This document shows, piece by piece, positions 53,976 through 62,990 of a stretch of DNA of 64,000 nucleotides. A model generated the notes under the pieces. It saw nothing but the letters and a program-made list of their open reading frames with translations, made no database searches and was not told where the DNA came from. This DNA is from Pseudomonadota bacterium. GTDB taxonomy: Bacteria; Pseudomonadota; Gammaproteobacteria; Pseudomonadales; Pseudomonadaceae. The position numbers and the translations under genes are program-made. Numbering within the stretch: position 1 is the stretch's first letter; the number at the start of each line of letters is the position of its first letter. The stretch spans positions 62,001-126,000 of the forward strand of contig JAEYXX010000001.1 of assembly GCA_023431055.1 (NCBI GenBank). The letters run 5' to 3'.

Positions 53976-55874
53976 TCAGGCGGAGAGTTCCACCAGCAGC
54001 TTGTTCAGGCGCTGCACATAGGCGGCCGGGTCCTTCAGGCTGTCGCCGGCGGCCAGCGCAGCCTGGTCGAAGAGGATGTGCGACAGGTCGGCGAAGCGGT
54101 CCTCGTCGGCCTCGGCATCCAGGCGCTCGATCAGCGGGTGGCTCGGGTTGAACTCGAAGATCGGCTTGGACTCGGGCACCTTCTGCCCGCTAGCCTCGAG
54201 AATCTGGCGCATCTGCAGGCCGAGGTCCTGTTCGCCAATGGCGAGAATCGCTGGCGAATCGGTCAGACGATGCGACACGCGCACCTCCTTGACCTGCTCA
54301 CCCAGCGCCCCCTTGAGGCGCTCGATCAGCCCTTCCTTGGCCTTGGCCACTTCTTCCTGGGCCTTCTTGTCCTCTTCCGAGTCCAGCTTGCCCAGATCCA
54401 GGTCACCACGGGCCACGTCGACGAACTGCTTGCCGTCGAACTCGGTCAGGTAGCTCATCAGCCACTCGTCGATGCGATCGGTGAGCAACAGCACTTCGAT
54501 GCCCTTCTTGCGGAAGACCTCCAGGTGCGGGCTGTTCTTGATCTGCGCGTAGGATTCGCCGGTGAGGTAGTAGATCTTGTCCTGACCTTCCTTGACTCGG
54601 CCCAGGTAGTCGGCCAGCGACACCGACTGCTCGTCGCCCTCGCCGGCGGTGGAGGCGAAGCGCAGCAGGCTGGCGATCTTCTCCTTGTTGGCGAAGTCTT
54701 CCGCCGGGCCTTCCTTGAGCACCTGGCCGAAGGCCTTCCAGAAGGTCTTGTAGTCGTCCGGCTTGTCCTTGGCCAGTTTCTCCAGCATATCCAGCACGCG
54801 CTTGGTCAAGGCCGACTTCATCGAGTCGATGACCGGGCCGGACTGCAGGATTTCGCGGGAAACGTTCAGCGACAGGTCGTTGGAATCGACCACGCCCTTG
54901 ATGAAGCGCAGGTACAGGGGCAGGAACTGCTCGGCCTGATCCATGATGAATACGCGCTGCACGTAGAGTTTGAGACCCTTGGGCGCTTCGCGGTGGTACA
55001 GATCGAACGGTGCGCGAGCCGGCACATAGAGCAGCGAGGTGTACTCCAGCTTGCCTTCTACCTTGTTGTGGCTCCAGCTCAGCGGGTTCTCGAAATCGTG
55101 GCCAACGTGCTTGTAGAACTCCTGATATTCCTCGTCCTTGACCTCAGTACGCGGACGGGTCCACAGGGCGCTGGCGCGGTTGACGGTTTCCCACTCGGCT
55201 TCCGCGGGCTTGTCTTCACCGTGGTGCTCCTTCGGCAGTTCGATGGGCAGCGCGATATGGTCGGAGTACTTCTTGACGATGTTGCGCAGGCGCCAACCAT
55301 CGGCGAACTCTTCCTCACCGCTCTTGAGGTGCAGAACGATACGGGTGCCGCGCTCGGCCTTGTCGAGGGTCGCGACCTCGAACTCGCCCTCGCCCTTGCT
55401 CGACCAATGCACGCCCTCGGCGGCCGACAGACCGGCACGGCGGGTGAACACCTCGACCTTGTCGGCGACGATAAAGGCCGAGTAAAAGCCCACACCGAAC
55501 TGACCGATCAGGTGCGAGTCCTTCTTCTGGTCACCGGAGAGGTTCTTCAGGAAGTCGGCGGTACCGGACTTGGCGATGGTACCCAGATGGGTGATCACTT
55601 CCTCGCGGCTCATGCCGATGCCGTTGTCTTCGAGGGTGACGGTCTTGGCGTCCTTGTCGAAGCTCAGGCGAATTTTCAGCTCGGCGCCGCCTTCGAGCAG
55701 CTCGGGCTTGGCCAGCGCCTCGAAACGCAGCTTGTCAGCAGCGTCGGAGGCGTTGGAGATCAACTCGCGCAGGAAGATTTCCTTGTTCGAGTACAGCGAA
55801 TGGATCATCAGGTGCAGCAGTTGCTTCACCTCGGTCTGGAAGCCCAGGGTCTCTTTTTGAGTTTCCACACTCAT
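53976..55874 (-). CDS. htpG: Chaperone HtpG (Hsp90)
   Basis: 632 residues. N-terminal GHKL ATPase domain ([51 protein letters not shown]), the middle domain ([10 protein letters not shown]) and the C-terminal dimerisation domain. It is an ATP-dependent chaperone acting late in folding. GGAG lies before the ATG. A textbook sigma-32 promoter lies upstream, and a 137-bp palindromic repeat begins nine bases before its -35. Confidence 0.97.
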   Translation of the reverse strand: MSVETQKETLGFQTEVKQLLHLMIHSLYSNKEIFLRELISNASDAADKLRFEALAKPELLEGGAELKIRLSFDKDAKTVTLEDNGIGMSREEVITHLGTIAKSGTADFLKNLSGDQKKDSHLIGQFGVGFYSAFIVADKVEVFTRRAGLSAAEGVHWSSKGEGEFEVATLDKAERGTRIVLHLKSGEEEFADGWRLRNIVKKYSDHIALPIELPKEHHGEDKPAEAEWETVNRASALWTRPRTEVKDEEYQEFYKHVGHDFENPLSWSHNKVEGKLEYTSLLYVPARAPFDLYHREAPKGLKLYVQRVFIMDQAEQFLPLYLRFIKGVVDSNDLSLNVSREILQSGPVIDSMKSALTKRVLDMLEKLAKDKPDDYKTFWKAFGQVLKEGPAEDFANKEKIASLLRFASTAGEGDEQSVSLADYLGRVKEGQDKIYYLTGESYAQIKNSPHLEVFRKKGIEVLLLTDRIDEWLMSYLTEFDGKQFVDVARGDLDLGKLDSEEDKKAQEEVAKAKEGLIERLKGALGEQVKEVRVSHRLTDSPAILAIGEQDLGLQMRQILEASGQKVPESKPIFEFNPSHPLIERLDAEADEDRFADLSHILFDQAALAAGDSLKDPAAYVQRLNKLLVELSA

Positions 55875-55927
55875 GGTCGTCTAACTCCACATGCAGGACT
55901 ATGCCGCGCGAGCGGCGGATGTCCTGC

Positions 55928-55955
55928 AGATGGGGGCAGTATGATCAATTTCAAG
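55928..55955 (-). promoter_or_regulatory. Sigma-32 heat-shock promoter of htpG
   Basis: On the minus strand CTTGAAA (55949-55955), a 13-base spacer and CCCCATCT (55928-55935) match the RpoH consensus CTTGAAA-N11-16-CCCCATNT at every defined position. The expected start point leaves about a 45-base leader. Confidence 0.93.
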
Positions 55956-55964
55956 GGCTTAACA

Positions 55965-56101
55965 GGCTGTTGAAAAACTATCTGCGTTGCCATTGCTGCG
56001 TTAAAAACAGGCTCAAAATGCTCATTTACAACTTGTAAACTCCGCTTTCTCGCCTGTTTTTGCCTTGCACTGGCTGCCTCGCCTACGTTTTTTCAACGGC
56101 C
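55965..56101. repeat. 137-bp palindromic MITE-like repeat
   Basis: The ends are imperfect terminal inverted repeats: GGCTGTTGAAAAAC on the left, GTTTTTTCAACGGCC on the right. Inside lie AAAAACAGGC (56003-56012) paired with GCCTGTTTTT (56052-56061) and a central TTACAACTTGTAA (56026-56038), so the whole can fold into nested hairpins. It contains no gene. Similar sequences occur between genes in several pseudomonads, as far as I recall. It begins nine bases past the htpG -35 and ends two bases after the next gene's stop. Confidence 0.82.
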
Positions 56102-56103
56102 TC

Positions 56104-57351
56104 TTAGGGTTCGAGCAGCTCCAGACGGCCGATTTCTTCCGGCCTGAAACTGAAGCTCGCCTGCCCGCCGCCACTGCCCATTTGCTGAGCCAGACGAATG
56201 CTGCCGTCGGCATCGATGCCGACGAAACGCCCCTCCACGGTACCGCCACTGGCGCGGCTCAGGCGCATGCTGAGGTTACGGTACTGCTCGGGGTTGCGTT
56301 GCAGACGCGCCAGGCTGAAGCGCTGCCGGCGGTCGACAGGGCGACTGGCGCGCGCTTCGGCCGGAGCCACTTCACGCGGGCGTTCAGCCTGGGCCGCGGC
56401 GATGGCTGGCAATGGTGGGAAACGATCCCCATCCACCGTCCAACCCTGCTCGACGCGCTTGTGCAGACGGACCGGCAGGCGCTCGCTACGCCCGGCAACC
56501 TGCGCCTCGACCTGCAGCTCCAGGGTGTCGCCTTCGAAGGTGAACACCGGCAGATTCAGCTCGCCTACGTCACGCGTGGCGAAACGCCGCTGCAGATAGT
56601 CCTGCAACACATGGGCGATGGTGTCACGGGAATCGAAACGCGCATCGACGCGGCCATCGACATAGCGCAGGCGGTCACGGTACAGCTCGACGCGACCACT
56701 GAGGCTGGTCTTGAAGCGAGGCGGCAATACCAGATGGAAGTCGCCGGCCAGGCGATTCGGCGCCTGCGGCTGCAGATCCAGATGCAGGGTGTAGCCGCGG
56801 CCGAGACGGCGTGCCTCGGGCAAATCCTGCTCGGGCAACAACCAACTCAGCTCCACTTCGGGCAGGTCGCCGCTGTCCTGCGGCAACACGTCGATACGCA
56901 CCGGGCCATCGACCGGCTGCGGCAGGCGAATGCTCAGTTCACGCTGGGCGAAGAAGTCCAGCCCCTCACGCAGCACCAGCACGCCATCGATCAGTTCCCC
57001 CTGCTGCGGTCGAAACGGCTGGCCATTGAGCTCACCATTGAGGTCGATAGCCAACTCCGCCGGCGCCTGTACTTCCGGCTTGAGCCAGTCCAGACGAACG
57101 ATCGCTGCCAGACGCTCGGCATCCTTGCTGGCCAACAGCGTCATGCCCACCACCAGCGGGATGATGCCAAGCCCGACCAGAGCGACCGCACTGCGTGCAC
57201 GTCTCCAGTGGCTGATGATGTAGAACAAGTTGATCGGCGGCACCAGGCTGCCCCAGCCCCACAACAGACTGGTGGCGAACGCGCGCATCACCAGCCACAC
57301 CAGACCGGCCAGCATCAGCAACAGGCCACCAATTATCAGCAACGCATCCAT
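56104..57351 (-). CDS. Uncharacterised membrane-anchored protein
   Basis: 415 residues. Two or three membrane helices in the first 75 residues, then a long beta-rich soluble region (LNGELNGQPFRPQQGELIDGVLVLREG, LQPQAPNRLAGDFHLVLPPRFKTSLSGRVELYRDRLRYVDG) and a C-terminal region ending in an Sm-like small barrel (GRFVGIDADGSIRLAQ). No known family recognised. The place beside htpG matches P. aeruginosa PA1595 (from memory). Confidence 0.78.
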   Translation of the reverse strand: MDALLIIGGLLLMLAGLVWLVMRAFATSLLWGWGSLVPPINLFYIISHWRRARSAVALVGLGIIPLVVGMTLLASKDAERLAAIVRLDWLKPEVQAPAELAIDLNGELNGQPFRPQQGELIDGVLVLREGLDFFAQRELSIRLPQPVDGPVRIDVLPQDSGDLPEVELSWLLPEQDLPEARRLGRGYTLHLDLQPQAPNRLAGDFHLVLPPRFKTSLSGRVELYRDRLRYVDGRVDARFDSRDTIAHVLQDYLQRRFATRDVGELNLPVFTFEGDTLELQVEAQVAGRSERLPVRLHKRVEQGWTVDGDRFPPLPAIAAAQAERPREVAPAEARASRPVDRRQRFSLARLQRNPEQYRNLSMRLSRASGGTVEGRFVGIDADGSIRLAQQMGSGGGQASFSFRPEEIGRLELLEP

Positions 57352-57412
57352 CTACAGAATCCTTGTCATTGTTTCGCTGCGCTGCCATGCCGCTCGGCTT
57401 TCCGGGCGGAAC

Positions 57413-57859
57413 TCAGGGCTCATCGACCTTGAAATGGGCACGGGCGGTGGCGATGGGCTCGGTCTGGGTGGTTTGCCAGGCGGTGATCGCCACATTGGCC
57501 ACCCGCCGCCCCTGGCGCCAGACCTGGCATTGCGCGTAGGTGTCACGATAATGGCCGGCGCGCAGGTAATCTATCGAGAAGTCGATGATTTTCGGCAAAT
57601 GTGGGATGCCCATGAACATCAGCAGATGGAGCATGGCGGCATGCTCCATGAAACCGGCGATCACCCCGCCGTGCAGCGCCGGCAGCATGGGGTTGCCGAT
57701 GCAGTCCTGGTTGGCCGGCAGACGGAAAACCATGTCGTCTCCCAGGCGCAGGCACTCGACGCCGAGCAGCTTGGCATAGGGAATCAGGTTGATCAGCGGA
57801 TCGTAGTCGTTTTCCTGATGGGCGCGCGCCACCAGCTGCTCCAGATTCAGCTCGCTCAT
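57413..57859 (-). CDS. PaaI family hotdog thioesterase
   Basis: 148 residues, hotdog fold with the LPALHGGVIAGFMEHAAMLHLL segment. Acts on acyl- or aryl-CoA; substrate unknown. The start overlaps the stop of the next gene upstream by ATGA, so it is coupled to a second thioesterase of similar size. The two are only moderately alike, so an old duplication or a hetero-oligomer is possible. Confidence 0.87.
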   Translation of the reverse strand: MSELNLEQLVARAHQENDYDPLINLIPYAKLLGVECLRLGDDMVFRLPANQDCIGNPMLPALHGGVIAGFMEHAAMLHLLMFMGIPHLPKIIDFSIDYLRAGHYRDTYAQCQVWRQGRRVANVAITAWQTTQTEPIATARAHFKVDEP

Positions 57860-58308
57860 GCCCCTGCCCCCTTGCCGGCACTGACCTTGCCCATGCGCAT
57901 GAAGGTTCCGACCACATGGGCGATGGGTTGCTCAGGGTCGTCCTGATAGGCGTAGCCGCGGGTGAAGATGACATGGGGCGTGACTCGGTAGCACTCGGCG
58001 AAACCGAATACATCCTTGCCCGGCTCGGCCGGATGCATATAGTCGATGCGCAGGTCCAGGGTCGGACAGATCTCGAACTCCGGCAGTACGCATACGGTGG
58101 ATATCCCGCACGTGGTGTCCATCAGCGTGGTGATGGCACCGCCATGGATGACTCCGCTGTCCGGGTTACCAACGATGGGCTGGCTGTAGGGCAGACGCAG
58201 CGTCAGGCCCTTGGCATCGGCCGCCTGCACCTGCATGCCGAGCACCTGGCAATGGCGCAGGGCCGACAGAAAGCGCTGCGCGCGCTCTACAACTGGGGAA
58301 ATGCTCAT
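57856..58308 (-). CDS. PaaI family hotdog thioesterase
   Basis: 150 residues, hotdog fold with SGVIHGGAITTLMDTTCGISTV near residue 50. The start at 58308 is preferred over the ATG at 58314 because GAGGT lies six bases before the former. The four-base overlap with the next thioesterase gene implies they are made together. Confidence 0.87.
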   Translation of the reverse strand: MSISPVVERAQRFLSALRHCQVLGMQVQAADAKGLTLRLPYSQPIVGNPDSGVIHGGAITTLMDTTCGISTVCVLPEFEICPTLDLRIDYMHPAEPGKDVFGFAECYRVTPHVIFTRGYAYQDDPEQPIAHVVGTFMRMGKVSAGKGAGA

Positions 58309-58455
58309 CCTCATACCTCATGATGGCAACGCAAGGTCGCGCATGATAGCGCCACGCGACAGATGCGGCACGGCTTGCCGAACATAACGACACTGAACTT
58401 ATGACGTTGTGCTCTTTCGAAAAAATGTACTGGCATCTTTCCCAAGGAGAACAAC

Positions 58456-58731
58456 ATGCAAAAAACATTCGCCTATGCCGTCATGCTGGCCGCCGCGCTG
58501 GGCCTCGCCGCCTGTGACAAGCCCTCCGAGAATGCCGCCGAAGATGCTCGCGAAGCGCAGTCCGAAGCGCGCGAGTCGCTGAACGAAGCGGCCGAAGAGC
58601 GCAACGAAGCGGCTCAGGAGCGCGCCGAGGAGCAGCGCGAAGAAACCTACGAGCAGATGCCAGCGCCCGAGAACGAATCGGGACAGCCAGCCACACCGTC
58701 TGCAGCACCGGCCGAGCCGGCCAATCAGTAA
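58456..58731 (+). CDS. Small alanine/glutamate-rich lipoprotein (first of two)
   Basis: 91 residues. Lipoprotein signal with lipobox GLAAC near residue 20, then a highly charged helical stretch of Glu, Ala and Arg (about 25-70) and a Pro/Ala tail. AAGGAG lies before the ATG. No known family. The signal peptide closely resembles that of the next gene, so the two are paralogues. Confidence 0.8.
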   Translation: MQKTFAYAVMLAAALGLAACDKPSENAAEDAREAQSEARESLNEAAEERNEAAQERAEEQREETYEQMPAPENESGQPATPSAAPAEPANQ

Positions 58732-58751
58732 TCCTTAACTGACTCACCGCC

Positions 58752-58779
58752 AGCCCGCGCCCTGCGCGGGCTTGGTTTT
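58752..58779 (+). terminator. Intrinsic terminator after the first small lipoprotein gene
   Basis: AGCCCGCG and CGCGGGCT form an 8-bp stem, followed by TGGTTTTT. It separates the two lipoprotein genes, so each probably has its own promoter. Confidence 0.8.
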
Positions 58780-58872
58780 TGCCGCACCGCGGAACTTCGC
58801 TTCGCTTGTTAGCTCCAAGTAGCACGGATGAAGCCACACGCCATCATCCGCATCACACATGGAGAAGTAACC

Positions 58873-59163
58873 GTGCAAAAACCATTTACCTATGCCCTGC
58901 TGCTCGCGGCCATGCTAGGCCTGGCGGCCTGTGAACAATCCCCTGAAGACAAGCTGGAGTCCGCCAAAGAGTCCGTTTCCGAAGCGGCCGAGTCAATGGG
59001 TGAAGCAGCCGAACAAGCCGGTGAAGCCATCGAACAGAAAACCGATGAAGTGATGGGCACCGAGCCCACCACAGGCGAAAAGATCGAGGAAGCGGCTGAC
59101 GACGCGGCCGACGCGATCGACAACGCGGGTGACGAGATCGGTGATGCGGTCGAAGGCCGCTAA
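58873..59163 (+). CDS. Small acidic lipoprotein (second of two)
   Basis: 96 residues. Start at GTG 58873 with GGAGAAG before it; the longer frame from 58828 would add 15 residues in front of the signal peptide. Lipobox GLAAC, then an acidic, alanine-rich helix built from loose heptads (SVSEAAESMGEAAEQAGEAI), likely a coiled coil in the periplasm. Function unknown. Confidence 0.78.
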   Translation: MQKPFTYALLLAAMLGLAACEQSPEDKLESAKESVSEAAESMGEAAEQAGEAIEQKTDEVMGTEPTTGEKIEEAADDAADAIDNAGDEIGDAVEGR

Positions 59164-59180
59164 GCCCAGTCGCTGCAATG

Positions 59181-59207
59181 ACAAGGCCCGCTTAGAGCGG
59201 GCCTTGT
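59181..59207 (+). terminator. Intrinsic terminator after the second lipoprotein gene
   Basis: ACAAGGCCCGCT and AGCGGGCCTTGT form a 12-bp perfect stem with a TAG loop; the following run CGTTTC is only weakly T-rich. It lies between convergent genes. Confidence 0.75.
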
Positions 59208-59226
59208 CGTTTCTGTTCAACGCCGA

Positions 59227-59619
59227 TTACAGCGCCGGGCTGAGCATCAGCAGCAGGCTGCAGGCAAGGCCCACGATCCATACCAGACTGCGCTGCCAGT
59301 GCAGGTCGTACCAATAGAACAGCAGATACAGCATGCGGCTGACGACGAAGGTGATGGCCAGCGCATCGATCAAAAATCCATAGGTCTGCGTCGTATGCGC
59401 CATCAGCACCCCGGCCGCGAACAATGGAAATGCCTCGATACTGTTCAGGTGAGCCGCCAGTGCACGCGCGCCGAAACCGGTCAGGCGTGCCTGTTGCGCG
59501 CGCGGATGATGGTTGTCATAGCGCCCACCACCCTCCTCGGCCATGGCCTTGGCCAGCGGCGCCTTGGCGATGAAGATCAACAAGACGCTGATGAACACGC
59601 ACCAGAACGGAATGCTCAT
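59227..59619 (-). CDS. MAPEG family membrane protein
   Basis: 130 residues, four membrane helices, with the family segments RAQQARLTGFGARALAAHLNSIEAFPLFAAG and VVSRMLYLLFYW. MAPEG proteins include glutathione S-transferases and leukotriene synthases; bacterial members are mostly uncharacterised. The start overlaps the DUF599 stop by ATGA. Confidence 0.88.
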   Translation of the reverse strand: MSIPFWCVFISVLLIFIAKAPLAKAMAEEGGGRYDNHHPRAQQARLTGFGARALAAHLNSIEAFPLFAAGVLMAHTTQTYGFLIDALAITFVVSRMLYLLFYWYDLHWQRSLVWIVGLACSLLLMLSPAL

Positions 59620-60350
59620 TCACTCTTCTCCTTGGCCACCTCGGCGGCCGGCGTTGGGGTATAGACCATCACTTCCAGCACATCCGAATGAAACTCTCGG
59701 CGATACAGCACCAGCACCACGCCGGCGGTCACCAGCATGAAGAACCAGGGGTTGATGAACCAGGCCAGGGTTGCCATGCCGAAATAATAGGCACGCAAGC
59801 CGAAGTTGAACTGGTTGGCAGCCATGGAAATCACCCGCGCCGTGCGCTCGGCGAAGGCCTTGCGCTCCTGCTCGGTCACGTGACGCTCGCCCACCATCGG
59901 CGCAGAGCCCACCAGCACGGCGGCGAAGTTGTACTGGCGCATGCACCAGCTGAAGGTGAAGAAGGCGTAGACGAAGATCATGCCCAGGCACAACAGCTTG
60001 ATCTCCGACAGGCCTCGGCTGGCCTGCTGCACGAAGGGAATGTCGGCCAACAGCGAGAGCGCCCGGTCAGAGGCGCCAAGCACGGTGAGAATACCGGCCA
60101 GGATGATCAGCGTACTGGAGGCAAAGAAGGAGGCATTGCGCTCGAGGTTGCCGATCACGTTGGCATCAGCGATGCGGTTGTCACGCAGCAGCATGCGGCG
60201 CATCCAGTCTTCACGGTACAGATGCAGGACGCTGGCGAGGCAGGGAGTGGTTTGCGCCTTGACCGAGGCGTAGCGGGTATAGCCGCCCCAGCAGATGACG
60301 AACCAGAGCGCAGCGAGAATATGAGGCAGGTACGGATAGCTGTTGAGCAT
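59616..60350 (-). CDS. DUF599 family membrane protein
   Basis: 244 residues, four or five membrane helices. The DUF599 signature FFASSTLIILAGILTVLGASD is near residue 75, and ANQFNFGLRAYYFGMATLAWFINPW near 180. Function unknown. AAGGAG lies before the ATG at 60350. It is coupled to the MAPEG gene. Confidence 0.85.
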   Translation of the reverse strand: MLNSYPYLPHILAALWFVICWGGYTRYASVKAQTTPCLASVLHLYREDWMRRMLLRDNRIADANVIGNLERNASFFASSTLIILAGILTVLGASDRALSLLADIPFVQQASRGLSEIKLLCLGMIFVYAFFTFSWCMRQYNFAAVLVGSAPMVGERHVTEQERKAFAERTARVISMAANQFNFGLRAYYFGMATLAWFINPWFFMLVTAGVVLVLYRREFHSDVLEVMVYTPTPAAEVAKEKSE

Positions 60351-60413
60351 GCCAACTCCTTGTAAGACTGCTGCCGATTATAGCCAGCCACCCCGCTTTC
60401 TTGCGCCACAAAA

Positions 60414-60436
60414 AAGGCCGCCTTGTGGGCAGCCTT
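60414..60436 (-). terminator. Intrinsic terminator of braB
   Basis: On the minus strand AAGGCTGCC, a CACAA loop and GGCGGCCTT (one mismatch) are followed by TTTT. It lies 18 bases after the braB stop. Confidence 0.82.
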
Positions 60437-60454
60437 GTTTGTTTCGCTCAGGCG

Positions 60455-61768
60455 TTAAGCCGTGGCGCTCTGGCGCAGCCCCAGTACGCGGTCCAGCACC
60501 ACCACCACTGCCAGGGTTATTGCCACCGGCAGCAACCAGCCCAGGCTCTGACCAGCCAGCGGCAGCTGCCCGAACCAGGCAGGAACCTTGTCCGCCCAGG
60601 GCGTGGCAGCAATACCGTCAGCAATGCCGAAGACCAGCGTAACGGCCATGACCGGAATGAACACCAGTGCCTGGGAAACCCACAGACGGTTGGCCAGGCT
60701 CAGTGCGACCAGCACGATAGCCAGCGGATACAGACCGACCAGCACCGGAATGGAAAAGCTGATCAGCTGAGTCAACCCCTGGTTGGCCACGACCAGACTG
60801 AACAGGCCGAAGGTGATCACCACGCTGCGATAGGAAACCGGCAGCAGCTTGCTGAAGAACTCACCACAGGCGGTCAGCAGGCCAACTGCGGTAGTCAGGC
60901 ACGCCAGGGTGATGACCACGGCCAGCAGCAGACTGCCGGTAGTGCCGAAGGTGTGCTGTACATAGGTGGTCAGTACCTGCACGCCGTTCTGCGCATCACC
61001 GGCGATACCCTGGCTGGTGGCGCCGAGGTAGAACAGCGCCAGATACACCAGCGACAGACCGATGGCCGCGATGATGCCGGCGATCACCGAGTAGCGGGTC
61101 ACCAGGCCGGCGTCGCTGATACCGCGATCACGAATGGCACTGGCGATGACGATGCCGAACACCAGCGCACCCAGGGTATCCATGGTCAGGTAACCCTGCA
61201 GGAAACCCTGCACCAGCGGCGCCTCGCGATAATTCTCGGCAACCACGCCGATCTCGCCGGCCGGAGCGAACAAGGCAGCGCCGCCCAGCACCAGCAGCGC
61301 AGCCAGCAGTACCGGGGTGATGAATTTACCGATGCGGTCGACCAGTTGTCCCGGATTGAGCGAAAGAAACAGCACGGCCGCGAAATACACCAGGGTGTAG
61401 AGCAGCAGCGGCGTGCCTTCGTTACCGGTGAACGGCGCGATGCCCATCTCGAACGACACCACGGCCGTGCGCGGCGTGGCGAACAGCGGGCCGATCGCCA
61501 GATACACCGCTACCGCAAGGATGGCGCCGGCAATCTTGCCCAGGGGTGCGGTGAGCAGGTCCATGCCACCACCGACACGCGCCAGGGCTACCACGGTCAG
61601 CAGTGGCAGGCCGACGCCGGTGAGGAGAAAGCCGAGCGCCGCGGGAAGCAGATTCTCCCCGGCGGCCAGACCGGCGCTAGGCGGGAAGATGATGTTGCCG
61701 GCGCCCAGAAACAGCGCAAATGTCATGAAGCCGAGGGCCAGGAGGTCCGAGCCTTTCAAACGAGTCAT
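60455..61768 (-). CDS. braB: Branched-chain amino acid transport system II carrier BraB
   Basis: 437 residues, exactly the length of P. aeruginosa BraB. About twelve membrane helices, LIVCS family, with the N-terminal FALFLGAGNIIFPPSAGL and LGALVFGIVIASAIRDRG. It is a cation-coupled importer of leucine, isoleucine and valine. The start at 61768 has no strong ribosome-binding site but gives the family N terminus. The 288-base gap to sucD is long and probably holds its promoter. Confidence 0.93.
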   Translation of the reverse strand: MTRLKGSDLLALGFMTFALFLGAGNIIFPPSAGLAAGENLLPAALGFLLTGVGLPLLTVVALARVGGGMDLLTAPLGKIAGAILAVAVYLAIGPLFATPRTAVVSFEMGIAPFTGNEGTPLLLYTLVYFAAVLFLSLNPGQLVDRIGKFITPVLLAALLVLGGAALFAPAGEIGVVAENYREAPLVQGFLQGYLTMDTLGALVFGIVIASAIRDRGISDAGLVTRYSVIAGIIAAIGLSLVYLALFYLGATSQGIAGDAQNGVQVLTTYVQHTFGTTGSLLLAVVITLACLTTAVGLLTACGEFFSKLLPVSYRSVVITFGLFSLVVANQGLTQLISFSIPVLVGLYPLAIVLVALSLANRLWVSQALVFIPVMAVTLVFGIADGIAATPWADKVPAWFGQLPLAGQSLGWLLPVAITLAVVVVLDRVLGLRQSATA

Positions 61769-62058
61769 AAGGGGAAATACCACAAGCAGGAAATCGAAGA
61801 ATTGCGGGGGTTTCCTTGAGGGATCCGGGAAACGTCGCCCGAGCGTTTGGCTCGAACCACTGCATGTATCGCCAGGCGCTTGTGGCGCCACGGACACGGT
61901 AAGAGGCGGATACTAGCGAAAAGCACCCTGCAGCAGCACAGTTGCCGGGCAAGCTGTCGAACTGGCGTAACTGACTGTCGCATCAGTAAAAATTATCGAA
62001 GCGCGGAGCACCACAGCTGCCGGGCCGTGTTCGCGACGAACGAACAGCGCAAAAACAA

Positions 62059-62082
62059 AAAGGCCACCCGAGGGTGGCCTTT
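62059..62082 (-). terminator. Intrinsic terminator of sucCD
   Basis: AAAGGCCACCC and GGGTGGCCTTT form an 11-bp perfect stem with a two-base loop, followed on the minus strand by TTGTTTTT. It ends the sucC-sucD transcript. Confidence 0.9.
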
Positions 62083-62102
62083 CTGCGAGGGGTCAGCAAC
62101 GC

Positions 62103-62989
62103 TTACGCGTTCTTGGCTTCCCAACCGGTCAGCTCGGCCAGGGCCTTGCCGATGTCAGCCAGGGAACGCACGGTTTTCACACCAGCGTCCTGCAGTGCAG
62201 CGAACTTCTCGTCTGCAGTGCCCTTGCCGCCGGAGATGATGGCGCCAGCATGGCCCATGCGCTTGCCGGGAGGAGCGGTTACACCAGCGATGTAGGAAAC
62301 TACAGGCTTGGTGACGTTGGCCTTGATGAAGGCAGCCGCTTCTTCCTCGGCCGAACCGCCGATCTCACCGATCATGACGATCGCTTCGGTCTTCGGATCT
62401 TCCTGGAACAGTTTCAGGATATCGATGAAGTTGGAGCCCGGGATGGGGTCACCGCCGATGCCCACGCAGGTGGACTGGCCGAAGCCGGCGTCGGTGGTTT
62501 GCTTCACGGCTTCATAGGTCAGGGTGCCGGAACGCGACACGATGCCTACTTTGCCTGGCAGGTGGATGTGACCCGGCATGATGCCGATCTTGCACTCGCC
62601 GGGAGTGATCACGCCCGGGCAGTTCGGGCCGATCAGGCGTACGCCCAGCTCGTCGCACTTGACCTTGGCTTCCAGCATGTCGATGGTCGGGATGCCTTCG
62701 GTGATGCAAACGATCAGCTTGATGCCGCCGTTGGCCGCTTCCAGGATCGAGTCCTTGCAGAACGGAGCCGGAACGTAGATTACCGACGCTTCAGCGCCAG
62801 TGGCTTCTACGGCTTCCTTGACGGTGTTGAACACCGGCAGGCCCAGGTGGGTGCTGCCACCCTTGCCCGGAGTCACGCCGCCAACCATCTTGGTGCCGTA
62901 GGCGATGGCTTGTTCGCTGTGGAAGGTGCCCTGCGAGCCGGTGAAGCCCTGGCAGATTACCTTGGTGTCTTTGTTGATCAGGATGCTCA

Positions 62990-62990
<1 letters not shown>
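62103..62990 (-). CDS. sucD: Succinate-CoA ligase alpha subunit
   Basis: 295 residues. CoA-binding Rossmann domain ([24 protein letters not shown]) and ligase domain with the phosphohistidine in [18 protein letters not shown]. With SucC it makes succinate and NTP from succinyl-CoA. The start ATG shares one base with the sucC stop (TAATG), so the two are coupled. Confidence 0.97.

Noticed and set aside
53811..55973. 720-codon open frame antisense to htpG
   Set aside because: htpG on the minus strand has every Hsp90 motif and a sigma-32 promoter. The antisense product is Leu/Gln/His-rich with no recognisable domain.
55965..56101. Remnant of a full insertion sequence
   Set aside because: No transposase fragment is present and the internal sequence is itself palindromic, so a MITE-like or terminator-like repeat fits better.
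61769..62058. Small gene or riboswitch in the 288-base gap before braB
   Set aside because: No open frame with a ribosome-binding site on either strand beyond antisense tails, and no conserved fold that I recognise. It most likely holds the braB promoter and leader.
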